64,000 nucleotides of DNA from Hortaea werneckii (taxonomy: Eukaryota > Ascomycota > Dothideomycetes > Mycosphaerellales > Teratosphaeriaceae), in assembly GCA_037044905.1 (NCBI GenBank), contig JBAOKB010000124.1, positions 57,992 through 121,991 on the forward strand, written 5' to 3'. The notes beneath the pieces were generated by a model that had not been told where the DNA came from, did no database searches, and worked only from the letters and a program-made list of their open reading frames with translations. Shown one piece after another: positions 63,715-64,000 of the stretch (the stretch's first letter is position 1; every line of letters starts with the position of its first letter). The translations under genes and the position numbers were made by a program.

Positions 63715-64000
63715 CTGTAGAAGGAGTGTATGTCAGCCGATCAGTCCTTTCTTTGGGTCCGGCGTGCGGCAGTGTCGCGGTAGTGCTAACGCAACCCGTC
63801 GTCCCGACGCCTCAACCCAGCCACGTAGGGCTGCTTGAGGCGAGGGGACGTAGGAGTTGTATTAAACACTATTGAGATACCGCTCGCGCCAAGAGATGAC
63901 ATAAAAGCGTAACGCCACCAACACCTTGCTCAACCATAGTTCAAATGATCAACCAGTGATCAAAGCAGCACATTCCCATGAATGTCGCGATGGAGTTCAA
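63715..64000. other. Non-coding right edge
   Basis: 286 bp 5' of the metacaspase fragment with stop codons in all minus-strand frames and no caspase sequence. It is intron, degraded gene or intergenic DNA. Confidence 0.4.

Noticed and set aside
1..64000. tRNA, rRNA or transposase genes
   Set aside because: I looked by eye for tRNA B-box-like sequence, rRNA blocks and transposase or reverse-transcriptase motifs and found none convincing; a proper covariance-model scan was not possible.

Overview
This window looks like nuclear DNA of a filamentous ascomycete. Genes are closely spaced on both strands and carry short introns (about 50-90 bp) with GT..AG ends and CTRAY-like branch sites. The proteins are fungal types: POM152, Dhh1, Sro7, Asf1, Sds23, Pho84/Pho89, a WSC sensor and a GH16 transglycosylase. 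Gene content and protein style suggest Dothideomycetes, but that placement is inference; no marker gene here proves it.

Layout. 1-2710 holds the 3' part of a secreted Ser/Thr-rich glycoprotein with a C-terminal nidogen-like domain. 3008-5410 (-) encodes a DUF2828/vWA protein. 6779-7813 (+) encodes a chromodomain protein with many CxxC pairs. 9173-11132 (+) is a Pho84-type phosphate transporter. 11671-14659 (+) is a six-exon membrane protein of unknown function. 15411-17128 (+) is Sds23 and 18111-18806 (+) a small acidic conserved protein. 19310-20571 (-) is a secreted SurE phosphatase, 21112-23291 (-) a HOL1-like MFS transporter and 23900-25233 (-) a GH16 (Crh) cell-wall enzyme. 26161-27741 (-) is a UCH37-type deubiquitinase, divergent from POM152 (28333-32151, +). 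DHH1 (34926-36518, -) is divergent from a rhomboid protease (37556-38599, +). A WSC-domain stress sensor (40780-41989, -) and Sro7/Lgl (45174-48224, -) follow; Sro7 is divergent from ASF1 (48762-49831, +). eIF3k (50435-51421, -) is divergent from PHO89 (52946-54722, +). A prolyl iminopeptidase (54974-56421, -) is divergent from KEL3/KLHDC4 (56777-58816, +). A mitochondrial LEA-like protein (59067-59471, -) and a secreted type-B carboxylesterase (59899-61840, -) come next. The right edge holds a C-terminal fragment of a metacaspase (63444-63714, -).

The genes do not form one pathway. Loose themes are phosphate supply (Pho84-type, Pho89 and a secreted phosphatase), cell-wall building and sensing (GH16, WSC, the surface glycoprotein, polarised secretion by Sro7) and core housekeeping (nuclear pore, mRNA decay, translation, chromatin assembly, deubiquitination).

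Three long gene-free stretches (32152-34925, 38600-40779, 41990-45173) differ from the rest. They carry very long mixed homopolymers (24 G, 38 C + 22 T, 14 T + 35 G), microsatellites and strong purine/pyrimidine strand bias. I found no transposon, CRISPR array, rRNA or tRNA that I could support. I saw no clear undescribed multi-gene system. The best leads are the metacaspase fragment whose last intron lacks an AG acceptor, the homopolymer regions, the chromodomain/CxxC protein and the composition shift inside POM152.
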